64,000 nt of DNA from Deltaproteobacteria bacterium (GTDB lineage: Bacteria; Myxococcota; Kuafuiibacteriia; Kuafuiibacteriales; Kuafuiibacteriaceae), in assembly GCA_011526105.1 (NCBI GenBank), contig WYAZ01000139.1, forward strand, positions 82,866 to 146,865, read 5' to 3'. This document shows positions 53,141 to 61,330 of the stretch, in pieces. The notes below the pieces were generated by a model. The model worked only from the letters and a program-made list of their open reading frames with translations, did no database searches and was not told the origin of the DNA. Numbering within the stretch: the stretch's first letter is position 1; the number at the start of each line of letters is the position of its first letter. The position numbers were made by a program, and so were the translations under genes.

Positions 53141-54589
53141 TCACCCGATGGGCGGAAGGACTTCGACCATCTTCTGCAGAAAAGGCCCGAGTCGCTCGAG
53201 TTCAGCTCGCCCGTTTTGGGCGGTTTGCTTCACTTGCTTGGGACTTGGCACGAGCGCGGCCGGAGAGAGCACGTTCTTGTAGCTGAACATCTCGTGCGCA
53301 AACGGCCGATCTCTCGCGACGGTCTCGGCCGCGATCCGCTGCAGCGGGAGGAACAACATGTTGCGGCGAAGCTGCGGCGCGAAGCAGTCGAGGCCCAGCA
53401 CCATCGCGTTGCGCGTGCCGATTCGCCCGTGCTGCACGGACTCCCACGCGATGCGTGTCGCCACGTTGGCAGAGATGCCGCCGTCGATGAAGTAGTCGAC
53501 CTCGTGCCGCCGCAAGGTGGCTTGCATCAGCTCGTGCATGCGCGGGTCGTCGCGCATGATGTCGTAGTGAATGAGCGCGGGGACTGCACACGAGAAGCCC
53601 ACCGCATCGAGCGCGTCGAAGGCCTGCGTTTCTGGATCGGCCCCAAGAGCGATGGGCTTGAGGCCCGAGGCCACGATGTCTTGGATGAGCTGGGCCCACG
53701 AGAAGATCATGTCCTTGATGTGCAAGAGCGCCCCGAAGGCGCCCTTTCGGAACTCCTGGGTGAAGATCCGCTCGTAGCTCTGCAAGCGGTCGCGCGGCAC
53801 TGCATCCCCGCGCAGCCCACTCACCACGCAGATGAAGGGCACGTTGGTCTGTCCGATGCGCAGGCTCTGACCGTCCTCGCCGACGAAGAAGCGCTGCAAG
53901 GCGCTGCGGAGATAGAGGCGGAACGTGCCTGGGATTCCGTAGTGCGCGTCGGTCTCGAACACCCGAAAGAGCTTCTTGAACGACAGGCCGTGAAAGACCG
54001 CGCGCACCATCGCCTCGCGGAAGTGGACCTCGCGGGCGCGGAACAGACCGAGGACGGAACCCATGCTCGAACCCACGACGAGGTCGGGATTGATCCCCAG
54101 CGACTGAAGTACGCTGAAGGCGCCGAGGTGGACGTAGCCGGAGCCGCCGCCGCCGCCGAGGACCAGGACCAGGGACTTCTGGCCGACCTCGCGGTCGATC
54201 ATCGACGGGAACACGCGGCCCGGGTATCGCGACAGGAGCAGGGTCTTGGCTTCGACCAAGGGTTCCGAGAAGGCTTCTGCGTCCCGGCCGAGCTCGGCGG
54301 GATCGAAGCCCTCGCCGAGCTTCGCGATGGTCTCGGCGAGCCGCGTCGCCCGATCGCGAAATTCGCCCAGCACTGGGCCGACGCTCAAGGTCTCGCCGTC
54401 GGCGGGCGTGCTCAGCACCCACAGCTTCGCGAGGCTCAGCACCTGCCGGAGCAAGACCTCCTCGCGTCTCGAGATTCGGTCGGGCCTTTTGACCAGCGCA
54501 CGCACCAGCTTGAGCTCCGCCTCGTCGAAGGGCCTAAGCTGGCGATATCGTTCGGCCAGATCTGGGGCGATTTGGCTGGGAACGTCCAA
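53141..54589 (-). CDS. Patatin-like phospholipase
   Basis: A 482-residue enzyme. The patatin core is present: oxyanion loop GGGGGSGYVHLG (145-156), nucleophile GSSMG (173-177, Ser175), and DGG (near 348) with the catalytic Asp of the Ser-Asp dyad. A 130-residue helical N-terminal region precedes it. Patatin enzymes hydrolyse acyl chains from phospholipids. The TTG at 54589 directly follows an in-frame stop, so the start cannot lie further upstream. Location is probably cytoplasmic or membrane-peripheral; no signal peptide. Confidence 0.93.
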   Translation of the reverse strand: MDVPSQIAPDLAERYRQLRPFDEAELKLVRALVKRPDRISRREEVLLRQVLSLAKLWVLSTPADGETLSVGPVLGEFRDRATRLAETIAKLGEGFDPAELGRDAEAFSEPLVEAKTLLLSRYPGRVFPSMIDREVGQKSLVLVLGGGGGSGYVHLGAFSVLQSLGINPDLVVGSSMGSVLGLFRAREVHFREAMVRAVFHGLSFKKLFRVFETDAHYGIPGTFRLYLRSALQRFFVGEDGQSLRIGQTNVPFICVVSGLRGDAVPRDRLQSYERIFTQEFRKGAFGALLHIKDMIFSWAQLIQDIVASGLKPIALGADPETQAFDALDAVGFSCAVPALIHYDIMRDDPRMHELMQATLRRHEVDYFIDGGISANVATRIAWESVQHGRIGTRNAMVLGLDCFAPQLRRNMLFLPLQRIAAETVARDRPFAHEMFSYKNVLSPAALVPSPKQVKQTAQNGRAELERLGPFLQKMVEVLPPIG

Positions 54590-54697
54590 TCACTCAGCAT
54601 AGGGAGCGTCGGCACTCACGGGCAAGTCGGCATCCACCTGTGGTCTCGTGCAAAACCCGTTGGCGAAGGCCCCGACCTATGACCGCCGAAAGGGCCG

Positions 54698-55312
54698 GTG
54701 TATCGTCTGGCCATGCTCGCGGGTTCGCCGCTTCTCCTCATGGCTCTGGCCGCTTTGTCTTCCTATCCGAGCCAGCGTGAAGGCGCCGAGCGCGTCCCGA
54801 ACTTGGGCCGGTTCCTCGAGGCCTACCTCGGGGATTGCACGAGCGACGACCCCAGCTTCGACAAGAAGGCCTGCAACGAAGAGGCGGCCAAGGTCCAGAA
54901 GGAAAAGAACGGCAGGGTCTTCGTGTTCGAGGTGCCGGATGCGACGACCATGTTCGAGCTCAAGGGCTTCGACAAGCAGCGCGGGGTCTACCGCGTGGCG
55001 GTGACGCCGTTCTTCAGCGAGCGGGCGCTCGCCATGAGCGTGGGCAAGCCGCAGAAGCTGAACGCCGACGGCCTGCCCATCGTGAAGAATGTCCCGCTCT
55101 CGGTGAAGATGCCCGAAGGTGAGACCGAGTTCAGCTTCAAGCGTCGGCTCGAGCGTGGGCAGGTCACGGTCGAGATCATGTTCAAGCCCAAGACCGCCTG
55201 GAGCATGAAGCCCAAAGGCCAGCCGGAGCTGCGCGGTCTGTCGGTGCAGCTCGTGGGCATTCGCCTGACACAATCCCCGGGTGAGACGGTCATCGCGGAA
55301 GAGACCTACTGA
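54698..55312 (+). CDS. Secreted protein of a myxobacterial DUF6066-like type
   Basis: A 204-residue protein with a signal peptide (GTG at 54698; ATG at 54713 is possible but loses the Arg). The mature protein has LGRFLEAYLGDCTSDDPSF, EVPDATTMFELKGFDKQRGV, AVTPFFSERALAMSVGKP and VTVEIMFKPKTAWSMK segments that recall the DUF6066 family of myxobacteria; function unknown. It is coupled by TGATG to the next gene. Confidence 0.8.
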   Translation: MYRLAMLAGSPLLLMALAALSSYPSQREGAERVPNLGRFLEAYLGDCTSDDPSFDKKACNEEAAKVQKEKNGRVFVFEVPDATTMFELKGFDKQRGVYRVAVTPFFSERALAMSVGKPQKLNADGLPIVKNVPLSVKMPEGETEFSFKRRLERGQVTVEIMFKPKTAWSMKPKGQPELRGLSVQLVGIRLTQSPGETVIAEETY

Positions 55313-55953
55313 TGATCGAAGACACCGCTGACCTCTCGGATCCGCAGACCGCGCTCGCACGTGCGCTCAGCGACTCCGGCGTGCAGGCCTCGGCGCGCGT
55401 GCTGCGCGAGCTCGGCGAACAGCCCTCGCTCGTTCAGATGCTGCGCTTTGGCCTCGCGCTCGCCGACGCTTCGGGGGATCAAGACCAAGCCCGGCGGCTC
55501 CTCGCGGAGGTCGAAGGCTACGAAGCGGTCGGTCTCGAGGTGCCCCCCGAGCGTAAGGTCGTCGGCTTTGCCAGCCCGTTTCCCGTGCGTGCGATCGGCT
55601 TTCTCGACCCCGAAGAGATCTTTCTCGCGAATCGCGAGAAGTTCTCCCAGGTCACCCTGACCATCGGCCAGGCCATCGAGGAACTCGAGACCGCGCTGGC
55701 GCAGATTGAGCAGGGCGGAGTGCTGGCGCTGAAGGTGCCGGCCTCGGAGGTCTCGAGCGGGGCCATCACCGTCGACGAAGACTCCGAGGTCTTCATCTAC
55801 ATCTTGCCGCGCGAGATCGAACGCGTCGTCCAATACGCGAGGCGCTTGGCGCTCAACACGCTGATCTTCAGGCTGGTGGAGGGCGCGCTTGGCCCGGGCG
55901 AGTCTGAAGGCTCCGCCAACACGCTCCCGGTGCCGGAGCCCGCTGAGCCCTAA
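55312..55953 (+). CDS. Cytoplasmic protein with AbiTii-like N-terminal region
   Basis: A 213-residue acidic protein. Residues about 20-80 (LRFGLALADASGDQDQARRLLAEVEGYE, in parts, then PPERKVV) have the helix-loop layout of the AbiTii domain found in abortive-infection proteins: an alternation of long helices followed by an EL-x-GY and PxYR-type turn. The C-terminal 120 residues include VTLTIGQAIEELETALAQIEQG and DEDSEVFIYILPREIERVVQYARRL (parts). No toxin catalytic site is seen. Its start overlaps the upstream stop and its stop overlaps the convergent gene by three bases. The AbiTii link is tentative. Confidence 0.74.
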   Translation: MIEDTADLSDPQTALARALSDSGVQASARVLRELGEQPSLVQMLRFGLALADASGDQDQARRLLAEVEGYEAVGLEVPPERKVVGFASPFPVRAIGFLDPEEIFLANREKFSQVTLTIGQAIEELETALAQIEQGGVLALKVPASEVSSGAITVDEDSEVFIYILPREIERVVQYARRLALNTLIFRLVEGALGPGESEGSANTLPVPEPAEP

Positions 55954-56762
55954 GGCTTCTGCCTAGGCGGGGCCTTGGAGGGCGGCGGCATCTCTGGCAT
56001 CGCATGCCGCGTGTAGGTGGTGGGTACCTGGAACTTCTCGGCCGGCACATTCATCGCCTCGAACAGCTCCATCTCGGAGCTTCCTTCGATCCACGGGCCG
56101 TCTTTGGACGCTCGGACCTTCTGCTTCATGCGGACCGGGAAGCCGCGCTCGGTGATGTCGAGCAGCAGGCTCGCGCCGGGCGCCTTGGCGCCGAGCTTAT
56201 CCATGAGCGCGCCGAAGGTCTTAGCGTCTTTGGCGAACTCGTCGAGCTTCACGCCCACGTCTTTGGCGAGGCAGATCTCGCTCTGCATGTTGTCGTCCGA
56301 GAGGCCATGGACCTCGCAAGACCACTTGCCGACCTTGTCCTTCTTCCCGGTGGGGCGCGGGGCGGGGGTCTGTTGTCCCTTCTCAAAGCGCGCAAACTCC
56401 TCGTCGAAGCGTTTCTGCGCCTCCGGAGGCAGCTCGCTGCGCCTTGCCTTGAGCGCTTCGATCATCTTGTTCCGCTGCTCGATGCGCTCGGTGATGGAGT
56501 CGTCGATGTAGCTCTTCTTGGCGTGGTCGAGGATGACCAGGCGGCCGGAGCGCATGCGAAGGATGACCGACGAGGTCGCGCCTTGATCGATGCGGAGCTG
56601 GCCGTCCTGGTAGTAGAGATCGGACTTCGCGTTGGCCTCGGGGCCTGCAGCCTCTCCTCGGCTGACCTGGCGAGCGTGCCAGCCTCCCGCGGCGCTGACC
56701 GGGGCGGCGGCCAGGAACGCGAGGGTGAGGGTGAGCTTGGATGCGGAGGATGAAAGCCTCAT
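55950..56762 (-). CDS. Secreted DUF4412-like protein
   Basis: A 270-residue protein with a signal peptide cut near VSAAGG. The pattern DLYYQDGQLRID, SGRLVILDHAKKSYI, a long helical hairpin with a Pro/Thr/Lys insert, KWSCEVHGLSDDN, SLLLDITERGFPVRM and VPAEKFQVPTTYT fits the DUF4412/LolA-like fold seen in secreted proteins. No enzyme site. The ATG at 56762 starts the signal. It converges with the AbiTii-like gene and is divergent from the gene at 56849. Confidence 0.8.
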   Translation of the reverse strand: MRLSSSASKLTLTLAFLAAAPVSAAGGWHARQVSRGEAAGPEANAKSDLYYQDGQLRIDQGATSSVILRMRSGRLVILDHAKKSYIDDSITERIEQRNKMIEALKARRSELPPEAQKRFDEEFARFEKGQQTPAPRPTGKKDKVGKWSCEVHGLSDDNMQSEICLAKDVGVKLDEFAKDAKTFGALMDKLGAKAPGASLLLDITERGFPVRMKQKVRASKDGPWIEGSSEMELFEAMNVPAEKFQVPTTYTRHAMPEMPPPSKAPPRQKP

Positions 56763-56848
56763 GCCCGGCGAATACACGAGCGGGCGTGGGTGGTCAAAAG
56801 CTGCTCGCCTTTGCCAAGCGAGCGCGGATCCGGTAGCTCTGTCGGTCG

Positions 56849-57439
56849 ATGAAGACCCAGACACCGCTCTTTTGTGCCCTCATTCTCCTCGCTTCGCTCG
56901 CGCACGTCGGTCGTGCCTCCGCCCAGGAGCCCGATTTGCACCACGTCCGCGCGGGCCTGCAGCTCGCCTCGGCGGCCGATGGCACCAAGCTCATCTACGC
57001 CGCGCTCTCGGCCAAGATCTTCGACGTGGGACTCACGCGTTCCCTGGTCGAGGAGGTCGAGCGCTCCGTTCAAGACGCGAAGAAGAGCAGCGACCGCGCG
57101 CAGGCGCTGTTGCCCGAGAGCAAGCAGTCTTTGGAGGCCGAGTTCGAGAAGCTCCGCACCGTGATCAAACGCGCCGAAGATCAGGTGCAGAAGCTGAAGC
57201 AGGTTCTGACCGAAGAGACCCAAGGACTCGAGGCGGAAGACCAAGAGGGCGGGGCGCTCGATGCGCGTGATGACGGTGCGGCCGCCTCGGCCCAGCCGAA
57301 GTGGTCGCTCTTGAAGGACGAGGCCGGCTGGCTGTATCTCGATGTTTCGGACGCACGCGGCCTTCACCAGAAGCTCGGGCCCAAGCTCAAGGCGCCCGGA
57401 CTATCCGCGCCGCCCAAGCCCAAGTCGAAGCGCGGCTGA
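56849..57439 (+). CDS. Secreted coiled-coil protein
   Basis: A 196-residue protein with a signal peptide ending ASAQE. Residues about 65-130 are a highly charged amphipathic helix (LVEEVERSVQDAKKSSDRAQAL, EAEFEKLRTVIKRAEDQVQKLKQVL, in parts), predicted coiled coil. The C-terminal 50 residues are Lys/Pro/Ala-rich after WLYLDVSDARGLHQKL. Function unknown. Confidence 0.8.
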   Translation: MKTQTPLFCALILLASLAHVGRASAQEPDLHHVRAGLQLASAADGTKLIYAALSAKIFDVGLTRSLVEEVERSVQDAKKSSDRAQALLPESKQSLEAEFEKLRTVIKRAEDQVQKLKQVLTEETQGLEAEDQEGGALDARDDGAAASAQPKWSLLKDEAGWLYLDVSDARGLHQKLGPKLKAPGLSAPPKPKSKRG

Positions 57440-57459
57440 GCGCAAAAGTTCAGAACCGC

Positions 57460-58821
57460 CTAGCCGGGGCCGTCATCCGTTTGCTCGGCCGCGCCCGGCG
57501 GCGGGGCGAGTCGTTCGTGCAGCCACTTCGCCACCGGGAGGTCGAGCGTCTGATGCGTGACCGCGGTGGCCAAAAGCAAGAAGAACGCGACCGCGAGCCA
57601 CCTGATCCTTCGCCGACGTCGCCGCGTCTTCAGCACGTCCTCCATCGAGGGCCGCCGCTCCGGAGCCGTAGGCGCCTTGGTCTCGAGTCGATAGGGCTCC
57701 GGCTCCAAGCTCGAGGGCCCACTCGGCCGCGAGGGTGGCCGGCTCCCCGGGGTCAGAGGAATGGGCTCGATGCCCGAGGAGTGGCCCCTGGGGACGGCGG
57801 CCCGAGGATCGTCCGCGAGGGACGCCCCCCAAGCCGCGAGCGCCGCGCCCGGATCTCGTCCCTGTTCACGGGCGGCCTTTGTGCGGTTGACCAGCGATGA
57901 GAGGCCGGCTCGGGCCGGGTTCTGAGGCAGGCCCTTCAACTTTGTGGCCAGCCGGTCGCGCAGGGTCTGTTCATCGGCGCCGATCTCGAGCGCGCGTGTG
58001 AGCTCGTCCGCGAACGCCGCCACGCTCACCGGACGCTTCGACGGGTCGGGCGAGAGCGCGGCGGAGAAGAGCGCGGTGAGCGCAGCGCCCTGCGCGGACG
58101 GAAAGCTCGCGAGGCTGGGCGCGCGCGCTTCGGCGACGACCGCCATCAGCTCCGATCCGCCGATGGGCGGCCGCAGCGTGGTACCACTCAGGAGCTCGTA
58201 AGCGAGTGCGGCGAGCGCATGCACTTCACCCCTCGCGGTGGGACCTTCGCGCAAGATCTCGGGCGCCGCCCACTGCAAGACCTCGTCGGAGTGAGCTCCT
58301 TCGAGCATGAGGTGTCGGCAGCGAGGCCCGCCGCCGAGCAGCCGCACGCGGGCGTCGGGCGTGATGAAGATGCTGCGGCGAGTGATGGACCCGCGAAAGC
58401 GCGGTGGGTCCGGCCACTCAGCGGTGCGTTCGAGCTCCGTGGCGAGTTGACGCACGAGCGCGACCACGAGCCCGGGTTCAGCGCGCCAGGGCAAGGCACC
58501 CACGAGATCGGCGAGGAGCCGAGTGCGAAGCTCGAGAGGCTTGAAGTACAAGACGACCGAGGTGTCATCGGCGCTCATGGCCCGAGGCACGATGAGATCA
58601 CTCGATTGAAGCGACTGACTGCGGAACACCTCGGTGCCGAGCTCGGTGCGGAACCAGGTGGGGAGCTCCGAGAAGCGCGCGGTGAGCGTCGTGGTGGTGT
58701 CTTCGCCGAGCTTTGCCGGCGAAACCTCCATGCGGAGCGGTCGAGGGGGTTCCGGATAGGTGCCGCTCGAGTCTCGGGCCCGCCCTTCGGAGGCCTGACC
58801 GCTTTGGGGGTGGAGCGACAT
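57460..58821 (-). CDS. Kinase-like protein lacking catalytic residues (pseudokinase), C-terminal membrane anchor
   Basis: A 453-residue protein with the C-lobe layout of Ser/Thr kinases: a catalytic-loop position reading RGSITRRSIFITPD (143-156) where HRDxKPxNxLL would be, GGG (163-165) at the DFG position, APE (186-188), the helix HALAALAYELLSG and PSKRPVSVAAFADEL near 265-280. The Asp residues needed for transfer and metal binding are absent. A linker and Pro-rich stretch lead to a hydrophobic helix (about 404-426). A signalling scaffold is likely. It is unlike normal bacterial kinases only in those motifs. Confidence 0.86.
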   Translation of the reverse strand: MSLHPQSGQASEGRARDSSGTYPEPPRPLRMEVSPAKLGEDTTTTLTARFSELPTWFRTELGTEVFRSQSLQSSDLIVPRAMSADDTSVVLYFKPLELRTRLLADLVGALPWRAEPGLVVALVRQLATELERTAEWPDPPRFRGSITRRSIFITPDARVRLLGGGPRCRHLMLEGAHSDEVLQWAAPEILREGPTARGEVHALAALAYELLSGTTLRPPIGGSELMAVVAEARAPSLASFPSAQGAALTALFSAALSPDPSKRPVSVAAFADELTRALEIGADEQTLRDRLATKLKGLPQNPARAGLSSLVNRTKAAREQGRDPGAALAAWGASLADDPRAAVPRGHSSGIEPIPLTPGSRPPSRPSGPSSLEPEPYRLETKAPTAPERRPSMEDVLKTRRRRRRIRWLAVAFFLLLATAVTHQTLDLPVAKWLHERLAPPPGAAEQTDDGPG

Positions 58822-58915
58822 AAATCGGGCGACCCGCGGCCATCCTAGCGCGATCGGGCGGAGGCCGAAAGCCGCCCGATTTCACTTCGAGCGGGGAGGG
58901 CGCTAATGGACCTGG

Positions 58916-59806
58916 GTGCGGATCGCGAGCGTTTCGGACCTCCACACCGATCATCCCGCCAATCGGGAGTTGGTGGTCAGCATCGCGGCCGAGATCCACC
59001 GACGAGGGGCCGACCTCGTCATCGTCGCCGGAGACGTGTCCCATCGCGACGACCGGATCGAGCGTGTGATCCGCGCCTTTCTCGAGGTCGCGGACCGAGT
59101 CGCGTACCTGCCGGGCAACCACGATCTCTGGTCGGTCGACGCGAAGGTGGAGGAAGGGCCGAAGCCGGACACCTGGCTTCGGTACCGCGAGCATTTGAGG
59201 ACGCTCGTCGAGGGCGTCGGCGGTCACTACCTGCCGGGCGCTCCGCTGCGTATGGGCTCGCTTGGGATCGTGGGCTCTACCGGATGGTACGACTACAGCT
59301 TTGCGCCGAGCTGGATCCAGGAGCGTGATTCGAGTCTTCGCTTCGAGGACCGTCGTTTTGGGCCGGTGGTGTGGTCGGACCGCCGCTACATCTCGTTTCT
59401 TCGCGCGGACGGAACACTCATGACCGACCCCGAGGTCGCGCGTGTCATGGAGGACGAGCTCGCGAGCGAGTTGGCGGTGATGGATGCGGACCCGCAGATC
59501 GAGGAGGTGCTGGTGGTGACCCACGTGCAGCCCTTCGACGAGGTCGTGTATCACACCGGCCGTTTGCCTTGGGAGTACTTCACCGCCTTCATGGGGAGCC
59601 GGAGGCTGGGGGAGATCATCTTGTCATCGCCGAAGGTGCGGACCGCGATTCATGGGCATTCGCATGTGCTGCGTTCGGAGGTCATCGCGGGCCGAAGGGT
59701 GTATGGGACCGCGCTCGGCTATCCGCGTGAGCGCAGGGGCGTGGCGCTCGAGGAGGTGTTACGCACGCGGATTGGGTGGGTGGAGCTCGCCACGGGTGGT
59801 TCGTAG
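58916..59806 (+). CDS. Calcineurin-like metallophosphoesterase
   Basis: A 296-residue cytoplasmic protein. Metal-binding motifs are intact: SDLHTDH (Asp and His) near residue 7, GDVSH near 41, GNHD near 68, VTHVQP near 202 and GHSH near 244. The family hydrolyses phosphomonoesters or diesters; the substrate is unknown. GTG start at 58916; the RHS remnant begins within about ten bases of its stop. Confidence 0.93.
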   Translation: MRIASVSDLHTDHPANRELVVSIAAEIHRRGADLVIVAGDVSHRDDRIERVIRAFLEVADRVAYLPGNHDLWSVDAKVEEGPKPDTWLRYREHLRTLVEGVGGHYLPGAPLRMGSLGIVGSTGWYDYSFAPSWIQERDSSLRFEDRRFGPVVWSDRRYISFLRADGTLMTDPEVARVMEDELASELAVMDADPQIEEVLVVTHVQPFDEVVYHTGRLPWEYFTAFMGSRRLGEIILSSPKVRTAIHGHSHVLRSEVIAGRRVYGTALGYPRERRGVALEEVLRTRIGWVELATGGS

Positions 59807-59814
59807 CGACGCGG

Positions 59815-60090
59815 GCCTCACGTGCCCCGTGTACCCCAAGCTCGAGTGCGGCCCGGCGCCGCCGATCATCTGCTGGCCCCACGGGTTGTAGGTCGCCAGC
59901 GAGGAGACGATCTCGCCATCATCGCCGACAACCTGCCAGATGCTGCCGAGATGATCTCTGACGTAAACGAAGCTGTCCTCGCTCTCGGTGAAGCCGTCGT
60001 CGAAGTAACTCCCGAGCACGGCTTCACCGTTCGCGGCCCTCTTCTGGCAAATCCTTGAACCACACCATATGTAGAGATGGTGGAGTCCAC
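59815..60090 (-). pseudogene. RHS protein remnant
   Basis: About 90 codons in one frame carry YD/RHS-repeat sequence: LHHLYIWCGSRICQKRA, GEAVLGSYFDDGF, YVRDHLGSIWQVVGDDGEIV and YNPWGQQMIGG up to LGYTGH, where likeness to the intact RHS gene at 63283-64000 ends (GYTGHLDHG there). The fragment has lost both flanks, and coding continues out of frame on either side. It begins just after the metallophosphoesterase stop, marking the boundary of the accessory island. Confidence 0.77.
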
Positions 60091-60193
60091 CGCGACTTCG
60101 ACGCACTCGTGCCCGATTCCCCGATGCACTGCGCGGTCTTCGCCGCTTCGAGACCTGACGCGGCCTCGCGCCCAAAGTCCCCTTCGCCCCGGG

Positions 60194-60228
60194 TTGACAC
60201 CGCGGGACCAGTGTACCAATATTGGTAC
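60194..60228 (+). promoter_or_regulatory. Promoter with palindromic operator of the toxin-antitoxin pair
   Basis: Perfect -35 TTGACA at 60194-60199 and AATATT at 60218-60223 with an 18-base spacer. The -10 lies inside the perfect 16-bp palindrome GTACCAATATTGGTAC (60213-60228), a suitable site for the antitoxin dimer to repress its own operon. Confidence 0.77.
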
Positions 60229-60242
60229 CCTCGGACGGTGCG

Positions 60243-60662
60243 GTGACGATCGAGAAGCGACTCCCCGCTCGATTCTACAGAAACGTGGCCGGCACTGAGC
60301 CGGTCCGGGAGTGGTTGTTGGAGCAGTCTCGCACAGAACGCAGGGCGATCGGTGTGGATATCATGACCGTCGAGCTCGGATGGCCCATCGGCATGCCAAC
60401 ATGCAGGCCACTCGGGCGAGGGCTGTTTGAAGTCAGAACCGATCTCTCGAAGTCGATCGCGCGCGTTCTTTTCTGTGTTCAGGACGGTCAGATGGTGTTG
60501 CTTCATGGCTTCATCAAAAAGACGCAGAAGACGCCCGATCGGGAGCTAGAAACCGCGCGCGAGCGTCAGAAGGAGGTGCAAAGTGGCAGCAAGAAAGTCG
60601 AGGGTCGCGAAGCAGAAGGCGGCCCCAAAAGGCCGGCACGCCGGAAGGCGAAGCGCCGCTAA
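60243..60662 (+). CDS. higB: HigB/RelE-type toxin (phage Gp49-like)
   Basis: A 139-residue protein whose core matches the Gp49/HigB family of RelE-like ribosome-dependent mRNA endonucleases: FYRNVAGTEPVREWLL, GLFEVRTDLSKSIARVLFCV, LLHGFIKKTQKTP and ELETARERQKE. The C-terminal 30 residues are Lys/Arg-rich and lie in the stretch overlapping the antitoxin. GTG at 60243 is chosen because it lies just behind the promoter; TTG at 60222 lies inside the operator. The toxin-first order is that of higBA modules. Confidence 0.86.
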   Translation: MTIEKRLPARFYRNVAGTEPVREWLLEQSRTERRAIGVDIMTVELGWPIGMPTCRPLGRGLFEVRTDLSKSIARVLFCVQDGQMVLLHGFIKKTQKTPDRELETARERQKEVQSGSKKVEGREAEGGPKRPARRKAKRR

Positions 60663-60939
60663 TCCGCGCATCGGCTCGAGTTTTGGGGACTTCCTCGAAG
60701 AGGATGGCCTGCGAGGGGCGGTGACGGCGCTGGCTCTCAAGCGAGTGATCGCGTGGCAAATCGCGGCCGAGATGGAACGCCAGGAACTCACCAAGAAGAG
60801 CATGGCGCAGGCCATGGAGACCTCGCGATCGGCGCTCGACCGCCTGCTCGATCCCGATAGCGAGGCGCTCAGCATCAGGACGCTCGACAAAGCCGCTCGG
60901 GCGCTCGGGAAGCGAATCGTCTTCGAGTTGGCCGGCTGA
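60583..60939 (+). CDS. higA: HigA-type antitoxin (HTH XRE family)
   Basis: A 118-residue DNA-binding protein (GTG start, perfect AAGGAGGT ribosome site at 60571-60578). The first 30 residues are Lys/Arg-rich. The helix-turn-helix is AAEMERQELTKKSMAQAMETSRSALDRLLDP (parts) followed by LSIRTLDKAARALGKRIVFEL, the layout of HigA/XRE antitoxins. The gene overlaps the toxin gene by 80 bases in another frame, so expression is tightly coupled. It should bind the palindrome upstream. Confidence 0.87.
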   Translation: MAARKSRVAKQKAAPKGRHAGRRSAANPRIGSSFGDFLEEDGLRGAVTALALKRVIAWQIAAEMERQELTKKSMAQAMETSRSALDRLLDPDSEALSIRTLDKAARALGKRIVFELAG

Positions 60940-61006
60940 CAGCTGCGGAGGTGCCCGCGGAGGATCAGTTGTTCACGATCCTCGTCCTCGTCGCGTGTGG
61001 CTCTGG

Positions 61007-61246
61007 CTACTCGAGGTTGGCGTGGTCCCCGTGTCCGCAGTCCCCCGCAGCGGTCGAAATGGGGGCTACAACATCGCTCGTTCGCGGCTTCTCTAGGGCG
61101 ATGAAGGCTTTTCTGACCGACTCGACTCCGTCTGGTGTGAGGCTATGGCGCGCCACGCGAATACGAGTTCGCATCTCTTCTATCTCTCCATCGGTCCTAT
61201 GAGCGAAAACGTAGATGTTGAAGGCTGCGGTTCGATCGTGAGCCAA
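61007..61246 (-). CDS. Small hypothetical protein
   Basis: A 79-residue frame with ordinary amino-acid composition (EIEEMRTRIRVARHSLTPDG, in part, then AFIALEKPRTSDVV) convergent with the antitoxin gene. No family is recognised and no ribosome site was noted, so it may be a chance frame or a relic. Confidence 0.35.
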   Translation of the reverse strand: MAHDRTAAFNIYVFAHRTDGEIEEMRTRIRVARHSLTPDGVESVRKAFIALEKPRTSDVVAPISTAAGDCGHGDHANLE

Positions 61247-61330
61247 GCCAGTTTTCGATCTTCGCTGACGTCGCCGCCCCCCTACTCGAGAGCGGCGACA
61301 GTCCGGACGTCTGCGCGGCCCGCGAGCCCA

